Part shown: positions 33,365 to 41,834 of the stretch, in pieces
Layout: each line of letters begins with the position of its first letter
Numbering within the stretch: the first letter of the stretch is position 1
Assembly (NCBI GenBank): GCA_016840825.1
Contig: JAEORN010000067.1
Span: 1-56,857 of the forward strand
Reading direction: 5' to 3'
Source: Candidatus Thorarchaeota archaeon
Lineage (GTDB): Archaea > Asgardarchaeota > Thorarchaeia > Thorarchaeales > Thorarchaeaceae
Length of the DNA stretch: 56,857 nt
Notes under the pieces: generated by a model
What the model was told of the DNA's origin: nothing
Database searches by the model: none
Seen by the model: the letters and a program-made list of their open reading frames with translations, nothing else
Program-made: the position numbers and the translations under genes

Positions 33365-34573
33365 ATGTCTGGTTCAATAAGCTGTCCAAAATGTGGAACC
33401 ACTATTAGAAAGGGCTCAACATTCTGTTTGAAGTGCGGAACACGAATTGTTGATGGAATGGCCATATCACCAATTACGCCTGGGCACGATGAGTTGCCAC
33501 CAAGTATGTTGGACGAAATTAGCGAGGAAGGATCAGACGAGATTTCTCTGCCTGATCTTGAAGAGTGGGATAAATGGGCTGAAGAGGATGACCCGCTTAA
33601 GGAGGCTACACTTGATGAACTCGAAGATACTGAAGTCATAGAACACGAGGTGACAGCAACTCAGTCTGAAGACGAGGCCCTATTGAGCTGGGAAGAAGGA
33701 GTCAAGGAAACAGATATTGAGCCTGAAGAAGAATTGGAGAGTAGAAAAATAGAATCTCCTTCTTCGCTGACATGGGAAACTCCTCAAACATCAACAAGTG
33801 AAATTCGAGAGGGAATGCCTTTCAAAGAGATTGAACCACCAAAGGTAATAGACCATGATGCTATTGAAGCACACTCTCACGAAATTCCTGAAGCAGATAA
33901 AGAAGTGGTTTCACATCTTTTCCCACATGGACGAGGAGATACATCTGAAGATTTCATAGATGCGGTTGTTGGTAAACCTAAGAAGATTGGAGCTGAAATA
34001 TCTGCATCTGTAGTGGAAACACCAACTTGTCCAGAGTGCGGCCATTCAACAAGCACTGATGCCTTTGATTATCCAGATTATGTCTACGAGGCGATGGGTA
34101 GAGCTAGAATGGAACATGGAATGAGTCTACTAAGAGAGAATGAACATGAAAGAGCAATAGAGCAATTCGAGATTGCAAAGAAGCTCTATGAACACTCAGG
34201 AAATGAAAAGATGGTTGAAGATGCAACCAGGCGAGTGGACCAAGGATATGATTCAATGGCTGAACATCACTTCATCCAAGGTGAGAATCTTCTCAAAGAA
34301 GGGCAATTTGAGTGGAGTGTAGTTCAATTCAAGAAGGCACGAGAGCTCTATATGTTCAGTACTGATGCTAAGAAACGTGCAAAATGCTCTCAAAGAGTCC
34401 GAGATGCCTATGAAGAATGGGGAAAGGCTTTGGAAGATGATGGCGATCAAGAAGCCAAATCAGGCGAGACCAGATCAGCATTAGCCAAGTACACCGAAGC
34501 TGCAGAAAAATACCGTGAAGCTGATGTACCAAAAAGACTACGAGGACTAGAGAAGAAAATAAGAAACGCCTAG
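33365..34573 (+). CDS. Zinc-ribbon and TPR-repeat protein with acidic linker
   Basis: This protein of 402 residues begins with a zinc ribbon (CPKCGTTIRKGSTFCLKCG). About 180 residues of acidic, disordered sequence follow. A second single CxxC knuckle (CPECG, near 223) comes next, then about 150 residues of TPR-like helical repeats (YEAMGRARMEHGMSLLRENE, AEHHFIQGENLLKEGQFEWS and EEWGKALEDDGDQ). The layout suggests a soluble adaptor that binds other proteins; I cannot assign a pathway. A perfect hairpin overlaps its stop and serves both convergent genes. Confidence 0.75.
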   Translation: MSGSISCPKCGTTIRKGSTFCLKCGTRIVDGMAISPITPGHDELPPSMLDEISEEGSDEISLPDLEEWDKWAEEDDPLKEATLDELEDTEVIEHEVTATQSEDEALLSWEEGVKETDIEPEEELESRKIESPSSLTWETPQTSTSEIREGMPFKEIEPPKVIDHDAIEAHSHEIPEADKEVVSHLFPHGRGDTSEDFIDAVVGKPKKIGAEISASVVETPTCPECGHSTSTDAFDYPDYVYEAMGRARMEHGMSLLRENEHERAIEQFEIAKKLYEHSGNEKMVEDATRRVDQGYDSMAEHHFIQGENLLKEGQFEWSVVQFKKARELYMFSTDAKKRAKCSQRVRDAYEEWGKALEDDGDQEAKSGETRSALAKYTEAAEKYREADVPKRLRGLEKKIRNA

Positions 34574-34587
34574 AATTCTTCTAGGCG
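34567..34587. terminator. Perfect hairpin between convergent genes
   Basis: A 9-bp perfect inverted repeat (CGCCTAGAA at 34567-34575 and TTCTAGGCG at 34579-34587, with a 3-nt loop) spans the stop codon of the zinc-ribbon/TPR gene and ends within the last codons of the amidohydrolase gene. It probably terminates both transcripts. Confidence 0.6.
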
Positions 34588-35513
34588 GGTTTGAAACCTG
34601 TCAAATCAAGAATGTTCTTCCTGAATATCATGTCAATATCATCATCAGAGTAGCAGAATTGAGGACAAATTGCGCGTACAGCATTATATTGTTCTTCAAG
34701 TATATTATATCTAAACCCTCTGGGAAAGAAAGAGGAATCGGTTCCGAAAACAATCCGATTTGGACCACCAGCTTTCAAAGCTTTCTCGAAAATCTTGGTA
34801 ATGGTCAAATCATAGGGTAAATACTTCATCCAAGCATTACTGCCACTTGAATCCATGCTAATATTATCTGTCTGATACATTAGCATTAACATTTCTCGAA
34901 AGAATCCAGCACCAAAGTGTGCAATCATAAAATTCAGCTCAGGGAAATCATGCGCAGGTTTCTGTAAATCCAAAGGATTGCCATATCTGAGATCGGCTTG
35001 TGTTCCAATGGTAATTCCAAAATGTGCGATGACTAGGAGCTTTTGTTTCAACGCCTCTTCATATACAGGATAGACACAGTCATCAGATGCATGAAAGTTC
35101 CATGAAGTCGGATACAGCTTTATTCCCTGAAAGCCATCTTTACCAGCACGTTGTACTAATTCTACTGCATCAGCGTCAGCGGGATTGATATTTGCATATC
35201 CTAAGAATCTCCCCGGAAACCTTCGTCTTACTTCATTGAATTCTTCCCATGACTCCTTTCCTATCATCATCCCTATTGCTGAGATTCCATATCTATCGAG
35301 TTCGTCAATCCATGCTTTACCAGCATCCCAGTTTTCATCAGGAAGTTTGAACTCCTTCATATCAGTTAGAGATGAAACTCTTTTCTGAATCTTGCTAAAC
35401 TGATCCTCTCGTGTTTGCTGATTTGTTCGCTGTAATATTTCCTTCACTGTATTAAAGGTCATAAAATGCGCGTGTGCATCAACGACTTCAATTCCTACTT
35501 TAGATAATACCAA
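34581..35513 (-). CDS. Amidohydrolase family 2 (TIM-barrel metal-dependent hydrolase)
   Basis: This TIM-barrel hydrolase of about 310 residues is of the amidohydrolase-2 (ACMSD / 2-pyrone-dicarboxylate) family, which cleaves or decarboxylates small organic acids and esters. Metal ligands are in VVDAHAHF (HxH) near the N terminus, IAHFG (twice) and FGTDSSFFP with the final Asp. TTG at 35513 is chosen because GGGGGA lies 7 nt upstream; the frame continues to a GTG at 35570, but a TATA-like element near 35583-35589 suggests that GTG lies upstream of the transcription start. The substrate is unknown. Confidence 0.82.
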   Translation of the reverse strand: MVLSKVGIEVVDAHAHFMTFNTVKEILQRTNQQTREDQFSKIQKRVSSLTDMKEFKLPDENWDAGKAWIDELDRYGISAIGMMIGKESWEEFNEVRRRFPGRFLGYANINPADADAVELVQRAGKDGFQGIKLYPTSWNFHASDDCVYPVYEEALKQKLLVIAHFGITIGTQADLRYGNPLDLQKPAHDFPELNFMIAHFGAGFFREMLMLMYQTDNISMDSSGSNAWMKYLPYDLTITKIFEKALKAGGPNRIVFGTDSSFFPRGFRYNILEEQYNAVRAICPQFCYSDDDIDMIFRKNILDLTGFKPA

Positions 35514-35582
35514 ATGCGATTCCCCCAGTAACTGTCTAGGTACTAGTGTCTGCAATCTGTTAGAATTCACTATAGTTTAATT

Positions 35583-35589
35583 ACTATAT
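35583..35589 (-). promoter_or_regulatory. TATA-like element for the amidohydrolase gene
   Basis: ATATAGT on the minus strand lies about 70 nt upstream of the chosen TTG start. Initiation would be near 35560. Confidence 0.35.
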
Positions 35590-35654
35590 GACTGTTACAC
35601 TATGTCTGTTCTTTTGAATATCAGTTACTCTTGTTCTTCTAAAGATTAAAATAG

Positions 35655-35686
35655 AAAGCAAGTGGCCACATGTAACGTAGCCACTT
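35655..35686 (-). terminator. Hairpin after the topoisomerase VI genes
   Basis: AAGTGGC (35660-35666) and GCCACTT (35680-35686) form a 7-bp inverted repeat just after the Topo VI A stop. On the minus strand it is followed by a pyrimidine-rich tract (GCTTTCTATTTT). Confidence 0.6.
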
Positions 35687-35694
35687 TGTTCTAA

Positions 35695-37953
35695 CTAAAT
35701 CCAGTCCCCAGTTTCAAGCTTCTGAGGTAGATAGACATCAGTCAAATATTCAAATGAGTGACTGGCAAAGGCTTGTATCTCTGCCTTCTCCTTCATATTG
35801 AGCATTAATTTGAGATCCTCCACCCATTCCTTATTCTTCTGAACAAATGGCTCCTTTAGCATCTCACGGACTCGTTTGATGTCAGCAGGCTCCATAGGAA
35901 TCCGCACACTCTTAGGAATGTTAAAAGCATCTAGATCACGACTTAGGACTCCCAAGAGTTTCAGTTCAGGGGTGGCAATAAACGGAGATTCATAGCTAAG
36001 TCGCTTACTTCCACGCAAGAATACTGAGTATATGTAATGTCCGTAGGGATCACTATCAACAAGAGCAAATGCTGGAATCTCCAATTCCTTGACAAGCTGT
36101 TTCAAGAATGCACGAGTGGCTATGTCACCAGATCCTTTCCCGGTGATAACGATGCAAGGTTGCCGGTTCCAATACTTTGATTCAGCTAATCGCATGATTG
36201 CAGCATCCTTCTCCGCAAGAAGTATGAACTCAGCATCGCTTTCGACAATCTCCAACTGATCAAGGAAAGGTGTCACTGCCCAGCCGCCTGTACCCATCTT
36301 TGTAAGATCAATAATATCGCCCCCATCTCGAATGACTACTCTGCCCATACATGAGCCACGAGCACTAGCTACGACATGTACACTATCACGTGTGGTATTC
36401 AACATGGAGGATACATCTTCAAGAATCTTATCGCTATATTTCTGATCTCTAAAGAGATTCACATCACTATAGAATACCTCTCTTTTTGTTGCATGAAGAT
36501 TAGAACGCAATAATTGGTAGATTATCTCCATTATCCTTGCTGTTCGAGTAGCATCGACAACTGAAGCAAGAGAATGGTATGGACGACTAACTGTTTTCAT
36601 TCCTAGAAGCAGAAGGTCTCTGAACTCATCCCATACAATGTTATCTCCCGATCGGCTGGGAATTTCGAAAGCAGGCCTGCCTGAAATCAGAGCTTCATTT
36701 AACACATCAGTTGCGGTTTCTACCAAACGAGCGGTAGTTTCTGAAGCCTCCAAGCTTATCACTTCAACAGTTTCAGGTAGATCGGTAGGTAATTCACCAG
36801 CAGCTTCAAGTCGCTCGACCTCAGCCCAAGTGGCTTTCATCTCCTTGGCCAATTTCTCAACAGCCTTTGGCAACTTCAGACCTGATGATTTTCTGATAAT
36901 CGCTGGTTTCTTCTTCTTTGCATGAGTGGTTTTTCTTTTCGGTGTACTCACTGATCGTTCCTCGGTTTTCTTGGATTTTGTAGTTGGTTTCTTTGGAGGT
37001 GGTTTGTAATCGATGGATTCTTGAGTTTCTTCCTCCTCTAGCTCACCTGTAGGAACCTCTTCTATTGCGGGTTCTGCAGCTTTCGATTCTACTTTCTTGG
37101 AAGATGTAACCACAGTAGGAGCTGGTTCTTCACCTAGTACGATACTTCTCTCCCTATCCTTGACATATTTCCTTGCAGCTTCCACGAGCTTTACAGCTGC
37201 CTTCTCCCCGAGACCATCAACTCTCTGAGCAAGCCCATCAGGTTGCGCTCTCGATAAGCGAGAGATTGAATTGTACCCAGCGGATTCTAAAGCTCTTGCC
37301 AACTTTGCACCAACACCAGGAAGCTCCGTTAATGGAGGAAGGACATATCCTTCTTCATCTATAACTCCTGGAACTTTCTCCGTAGAATCTTTTGCCAACG
37401 TTCTTTTGGCCTCTTCGATGATTCGAGTTGCGCCGCTCTTGCTAAGTCCTTCAACTTTCTTTGACATAGCATCAGGTCTTGATTTGGAGATTTTCTCGAT
37501 TGAGTTATAGCCTGATTCGACCAGCTTCTCTGCCATTTTTCCTCCAACACCGGGCAAAGTGGTGAGTGGAGGACCTTCAAGTACGAATTTTGGTTCCTTT
37601 GGCTTTTTCTTGGTAGTAGATTTCTTCTTCGATTCTTTTTTGGGAGCTTTTTTCTCTGTTTTTTTCTTTTCAGGTTTCTTCTTGGGAGGTGCTTTCTCAA
37701 CAGGTTCAGTTTTAGCTGCTTCCTTTTTCGAGGGAGCTTTCTTTGGTTTTTCAGTAGTTTTGGTTTCCTTCTTTGGCTTAGACTTGGCAGTAGTTTGTTT
37801 CTTTGATTTGGAGGGTTTCTTTGAATCCTTGGATTCTGAAGCTTTCTTCTTTGGTTCCTTTGTGGCTTTCTTCGAAGTCTTAGGTTTCTCTTCGATAATA
37901 TCTCCTAAGGTCAATTGGACTTCTTCTTTTGGTGCTTTCTTCTTCTTCGACAT
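35695..37953 (-). CDS. top6A: DNA topoisomerase VI subunit A with long N-terminal extension
   Basis: This is the DNA-cleaving subunit of type IIB topoisomerase. The core (about 365-752) has the winged-helix TKREVFY with catalytic Tyr495 and a Toprim domain with LLAEKDA and ALVDSDPYG. Typical archaeal subunits have about 350-390 residues; this one has 752. The extra N terminus holds a Lys/Pro/Ser-rich tail (1-120), two helix-hairpin-helix domains (TLPGVGGKMAEKL near 132-145 and ELPGVGAKLARAL near 210-222) and a second basic linker (280-360). The HhH units resemble the RadA N-terminal domain. It follows subunit B by 3 nt. ATG start. Confidence 0.93.
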   Translation of the reverse strand: MSKKKKAPKEEVQLTLGDIIEEKPKTSKKATKEPKKKASESKDSKKPSKSKKQTTAKSKPKKETKTTEKPKKAPSKKEAAKTEPVEKAPPKKKPEKKKTEKKAPKKESKKKSTTKKKPKEPKFVLEGPPLTTLPGVGGKMAEKLVESGYNSIEKISKSRPDAMSKKVEGLSKSGATRIIEEAKRTLAKDSTEKVPGVIDEEGYVLPPLTELPGVGAKLARALESAGYNSISRLSRAQPDGLAQRVDGLGEKAAVKLVEAARKYVKDRERSIVLGEEPAPTVVTSSKKVESKAAEPAIEEVPTGELEEEETQESIDYKPPPKKPTTKSKKTEERSVSTPKRKTTHAKKKKPAIIRKSSGLKLPKAVEKLAKEMKATWAEVERLEAAGELPTDLPETVEVISLEASETTARLVETATDVLNEALISGRPAFEIPSRSGDNIVWDEFRDLLLLGMKTVSRPYHSLASVVDATRTARIMEIIYQLLRSNLHATKREVFYSDVNLFRDQKYSDKILEDVSSMLNTTRDSVHVVASARGSCMGRVVIRDGGDIIDLTKMGTGGWAVTPFLDQLEIVESDAEFILLAEKDAAIMRLAESKYWNRQPCIVITGKGSGDIATRAFLKQLVKELEIPAFALVDSDPYGHYIYSVFLRGSKRLSYESPFIATPELKLLGVLSRDLDAFNIPKSVRIPMEPADIKRVREMLKEPFVQKNKEWVEDLKLMLNMKEKAEIQAFASHSFEYLTDVYLPQKLETGDWI

Positions 37954-37956
37954 TTT

Positions 37957-39945
37957 TTATTCATCCTCCATCCCTACGCCTTCATCGTCATCGAGAGGAA
38001 TATCTGCGACAAGATCGGTGCCTTCCGCATCTGTTTCTGTTTCTTCATCATCAGAAGCCATCTCGAACCCTTGAATCGAATCTCTAATCTTACTAGCTAT
38101 GAACTCGGAATCAAACTTCTCTTTGCCAGTTGCATCATTTACAATGCTGGTAAGACTTTGTGCAAATTGATCCGCATACATCGCCAAAATTCCAGCGCGT
38201 TTGGCCTTTCGACGAGCTGTTTCTCTACGTGTGATAAATCTCCTGAATTTCCTTCCAGCATCCTCCAGAGCAAGTTTAATCTCCTTCAACAGGACTTCAT
38301 CTTCTGCTAGGGCTTGTTTGCTCTGTCCTTTGAACATAACATGAACATACGCACCTGCGACATGAATGAAAATCATAACGGGGCCTCTGGGAATCCCATT
38401 GTCAAATGTCTGAACCTTGTAGTTCTTCCAATTGACTAGTGTACAAGCTTTCCATGTCGCACAATCGCTGTTATCTCGAAGCTTTGGTACACGATTCACG
38501 AATCTCCAAAGTACCATTGGCGCTGAAGTGGCATTCTTTACCTCTCCGCCATATGCTATACAAACCTCTACAGCAAAGGACAGACCCTTACCTGAAGTGG
38601 GCTTTCTAGTGACAGCTGCAACGAAATCAGGTTTGTACGCTTGTCTGATTGTTTCCTCGAAAACCTCTTCACCAACAGGTACAACTGTATCAGTAGGAGG
38701 TGCGATATAATCCTCATTTGAAAATGCCTTATACAAAAGCTCAATCTCAGTTTTATCTAATGTATCTGTCGGGGTACTTGGCGACAATGTGTCCAAATGT
38801 CGCTTTCTCAGGTCCTTGTTGGCAGCCTGGACAATCGTCTTTGCTTTATTCCCACTAAGCCTAACGAACGCCTTTGTAAGGAAGCTCCTGAGATCTCTTG
38901 TTCCAGATTCTCTAAGTAAATCTTGAAACTCTCCGATACGTATGCTAGCTGGGTGTGGCTGAGCATATTTTGGTTCCTCAGGAAATGCCTTGACCTTACG
39001 AGGATAGATGCGAACCTCTCCGTACGGATCGATGAAGACGATTGTGACATGTGAGTTGAGAAGAGATGCCATCTCAGAGTAAGTATCAGCATAACCTCGA
39101 CGGTATTGAATGTTCAGGTAATTTAGACGAATATAGGTACCCTGTGTGAATGGAAGCTCCATCTCAATTGGTCCACCTACATAGTCTTTTGTATTTGCAG
39201 TAGTCGTATAGAAGTCAGCAACTGTTGCAGTCTTTAATGTGAATCTCTGCGATACGGTGAAGATGGGCTTTCCAGTTGTGTTTTGTGCATCGCTAAAAGC
39301 AGAGGGAGCTCCAAAACCTTGACTTCCGCGAGTTTGACGTAGCTTTTCGGACTTGCTTGATGCCAGATAGATACCGAATTTCTCCAAATCTTTTGGTACC
39401 ATTCCAACTCCATTATCAAAGCAAATGAATTCGTAAACCTTGAAGCCCTCTTCATCATCAAGTGGTACAAGATCAGGCATGAAGACTTCAGTCAACTTCA
39501 TGACAACCAATGGTTCTCTCTTTGTGATGAAGGATCGGAAGGGGACCAAAAACTTGCGAAATTGTGTTAGTTTATCATCAAGCGTTTCCTTCTTTTGCGG
39601 AGGTAGATTCACTTCCTTTCCTGCACGAGCATCTTTCTCAAGCTGCTTACTTAATGCAATAGAATCGTATAACTCATCCTTGAGTTTATCCTTGACTTCA
39701 TCAATAATTGCAGGATCAAGGTTATCCTGAAGTCGAGGCCGACTGTCAGTTTTCCACCACCAGCTCTCAATAGCATCAATTGCATTGTCGAGGAATTCAA
39801 TAGCATATTGTGTATGCTTGTTCAATCCTGTTTCGAATCCGACAAGCTGAGTTCTCTTTCGCATGAACTTTGCGATCGTTCCTTGTTTGATGTCCCCACC
39901 AGTACCAGTGTAAGGACCTGCATCTTTTCCACTCACTCTTATCAC
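37957..39945 (-). CDS. top6B: DNA topoisomerase VI subunit B
   Basis: This is the GHKL ATPase subunit that drives strand passage. The N-box is AIEFLDNAIDAIE. The G1 box is CFDNGVGM and the G2 box is RGSQGFGAPSAF. The transducer domain and a C-terminal acidic tail follow. At 662 residues it is longer than archaeal homologues of about 530. Some of the excess is a charged insert of about 110 residues between the N-box and G1 box (about 60-170). The start is GTG at 39945, or GTG at 39936 with GTGAT upstream. It is co-transcribed with subunit A. Confidence 0.94.
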   Translation of the reverse strand: MIRVSGKDAGPYTGTGGDIKQGTIAKFMRKRTQLVGFETGLNKHTQYAIEFLDNAIDAIESWWWKTDSRPRLQDNLDPAIIDEVKDKLKDELYDSIALSKQLEKDARAGKEVNLPPQKKETLDDKLTQFRKFLVPFRSFITKREPLVVMKLTEVFMPDLVPLDDEEGFKVYEFICFDNGVGMVPKDLEKFGIYLASSKSEKLRQTRGSQGFGAPSAFSDAQNTTGKPIFTVSQRFTLKTATVADFYTTTANTKDYVGGPIEMELPFTQGTYIRLNYLNIQYRRGYADTYSEMASLLNSHVTIVFIDPYGEVRIYPRKVKAFPEEPKYAQPHPASIRIGEFQDLLRESGTRDLRSFLTKAFVRLSGNKAKTIVQAANKDLRKRHLDTLSPSTPTDTLDKTEIELLYKAFSNEDYIAPPTDTVVPVGEEVFEETIRQAYKPDFVAAVTRKPTSGKGLSFAVEVCIAYGGEVKNATSAPMVLWRFVNRVPKLRDNSDCATWKACTLVNWKNYKVQTFDNGIPRGPVMIFIHVAGAYVHVMFKGQSKQALAEDEVLLKEIKLALEDAGRKFRRFITRRETARRKAKRAGILAMYADQFAQSLTSIVNDATGKEKFDSEFIASKIRDSIQGFEMASDDEETETDAEGTDLVADIPLDDDEGVGMEDE

Positions 39946-40197
39946 ACCATAAGGTCTACTTTTCGCGTTGTTGGTGGAACAACTCTAAGACTGCAATATA
40001 TTGCACTCTACGATAGTATATGCGTCTTTCTAAGACTTCTTGAAAGTCCTCGTTCTCTCCTATAACATTTTCCCGTAGATGCTATTTTAACTTGATAAAC
40101 AACTCTTAAGACCTATTGTATTCGGTCCTAGGCATTTGGATGAAAAACATCACTTTTTTTGGATAAATTCATCTTCAAAAATAGGTCTGTGGAAATA

Positions 40198-40950
40198 ATG
40201 AATCACATTATAGAGATAATTCCCCTTCATGGAATTCCTTTGGTCCAGCAGGGTGATGATCTTGCAGGTCTAATCGTTGAAGCATCTGAGAAATCCAATC
40301 TAGCCTTTGTGGATGGAGATATCCTAGTTGTTGCGCATACAATAGTATCAAAGGCAGAGAATCGTATCGTGGAATTGACAAAGATTTCGGTTTCATCACG
40401 GGCAAGAGATATTGCTGAGAAGAATGGTTTTGAACCCGAACAAGTAGAGGTAGCATTGAGAGAGAGTCAAGCTGTGTTGCGCGATGAGCGTGCTCTTATA
40501 ACAGTGCTAAAGAATGGGCACATCTGCAACTTCAGCGGTGTAGACCATTCAAATGCTCCGAAAGATTCCTATGTACTACTTCCGCTTGACCCCGATAAGA
40601 GTGCAGAGCACATTCGACAGCGAATTGAGAAGAGAACTCGAAAGAGAATATCTGTGATTATAGCAGATACTGAGGGACGTCCCTGGAGAAAAGGAGCTAT
40701 CAACATTGCGATTGGTTGCTCAGGGATTAATGCTTTCAAATATAATCAAGGGAAGAGAGATCTCTATGATAGAATTCTCCAAAGATCTTTAGTTTGCCAG
40801 ATAGACCAAATTGCTTCAGCAGCTGAACTAGTGATGGGACAAGCAAACGAGGGAATCCCTGTTGCGATAGTGCGTGGATATGATTATGAGAAAGGGGAAG
40901 AAAGTGCCAAGGATATTCATAGACCCAAGGATGAGAATCTATTCATGTGA
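40198..40950 (+). CDS. cofE: Coenzyme F420-0:L-glutamate ligase
   Basis: This enzyme adds gamma-linked glutamates to F420-0 using GTP. The sequence follows CofE through its length: IPLHGIPLVQQGDDLAGLI at the start, DGDILVVAHTIVSKAE, the LLPLDPDKSAEHIRQRIE region, VIIADTEGRPWRKGAINIAIGCSGI (the conserved D-x-x-GRPxRxGxxxxAIG) and the A-E-L-V-MGQ segment. The 250 residues are normal. ATG at 40198 is chosen by homology; the frame is open to 40159. It implies a deazaflavin-using metabolism. A hairpin follows between it and the convergent gene. Confidence 0.94.
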   Translation: MNHIIEIIPLHGIPLVQQGDDLAGLIVEASEKSNLAFVDGDILVVAHTIVSKAENRIVELTKISVSSRARDIAEKNGFEPEQVEVALRESQAVLRDERALITVLKNGHICNFSGVDHSNAPKDSYVLLPLDPDKSAEHIRQRIEKRTRKRISVIIADTEGRPWRKGAINIAIGCSGINAFKYNQGKRDLYDRILQRSLVCQIDQIASAAELVMGQANEGIPVAIVRGYDYEKGEESAKDIHRPKDENLFM

Positions 40951-40964
40951 AAAAACAAGAAGGG

Positions 40965-40979
40965 AGGGGAGAATCCCCT
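40965..40979. terminator. Hairpin between cofE and the convergent zinc-ribbon gene
   Basis: AGGGGA (40965-40970) and TCCCCT (40974-40979) with a 3-nt loop lie about 15 nt after the cofE stop and about 20 nt before the 3' end of the convergent gene. On the minus strand a T-run (GTTTTTTC) follows about 10 nt later. Confidence 0.55.
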
Positions 40980-40999
40980 ACCATGAAAAAATAGGTCCA

Positions 41000-41740
41000 C
41001 TAAAACGGATTACCACACTTTCCACAGAATCGAGCACCCTCAGGAGCTGGATTCCCGCAGTTCGTGCAGAATTGGTTGCCATCACTCATGGATATCGTGA
41101 CAGATTCGGTTCCACCAGAAGGTCCGCCACCGCCACCCTCGAGTGCCGCTCCACAATTTGGACATTTGTTGGCATGACCCGCAGATGTTCCACAGAAGGG
41201 GCATTTTCCTTTGCTCTGAGCAGATGTGATATTAGCTATTATTGAGGGAATTACTTTCTTCTGTTTGAAATCAAATTGCATATTGCCACCAGATTTCAAC
41301 TCAACAACTAATTTGTTGCCACTTTGAGTAGCTTGACTGATTGATACCAAAGGAAGAGCCAGACTCTCGGTATTCCCATTCTTATCCTTATTATAATAGG
41401 AATCCGCAGTCCAGCTAGATATTGCAGCTCCAACAGCCATGTATCCCATGGCATGACCAGTGCGGCTGATTGCACGACCTGCAAATCCTCCAACTGAGTC
41501 TCCAATTGCATCGACTGCAGCTGCGGCAGCAAGAGCACCTGCTACTGCTCCAAACTTCTTCAAACCACCCATCTTTGAGGGTTTCTTGTACCAAACGATG
41601 CGAATATCAGTTAGCTCAATAGAGCCATCGTCTCCATCGAATTTTACATCTTTTTCATGAACCATCTTTTTCTCATGTCCGAGTGTATCAAGTCCACCAC
41701 CCGAATATGAAACTGTTAGAAAAGCTGGACGGCCACTCAT
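41000..41740 (-). CDS. PH-like/GRAM-like protein with glycine-alanine helices and zinc ribbons
   Basis: This protein of 246 residues begins with strands resembling a PH or GRAM fold (SIELTDIRIVWYKKP). They are interrupted by a Gly/Ala-rich helical hairpin (about 60-110: FGAVAGALAAAAAVDAIGDS) and resume with LALPLVSISQATQSGNKLVVELK. The C terminus has two zinc ribbons (CPFC...CPNC and CTNC...CGKC). The Gly/Ala hairpin could insert into a membrane. ATG at 41740 has GTGAT 5 nt upstream. The domain set suggests a membrane-associated adaptor; the function is unknown. Confidence 0.65.
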   Translation of the reverse strand: MSGRPAFLTVSYSGGGLDTLGHEKKMVHEKDVKFDGDDGSIELTDIRIVWYKKPSKMGGLKKFGAVAGALAAAAAVDAIGDSVGGFAGRAISRTGHAMGYMAVGAAISSWTADSYYNKDKNGNTESLALPLVSISQATQSGNKLVVELKSGGNMQFDFKQKKVIPSIIANITSAQSKGKCPFCGTSAGHANKCPNCGAALEGGGGGPSGGTESVTISMSDGNQFCTNCGNPAPEGARFCGKCGNPF

Positions 41741-41834
41741 AATAATCACTATTCTAGAGAGAACATCAAAGAGTATTAATCTTGCTGCAATAGAATCGAC
41801 GCAATAAATAGGGAAGGGTGAGCAGTAAAGGCAA

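Noticed and set aside
37559..38074. 171-codon ORF antisense to the topoisomerase VI A start
   Set aside because: It is very rich in Phe and Ser because it mirrors the lysine-rich sense coding region; it has no ribosome-binding site and the sense frame is clearly coding.
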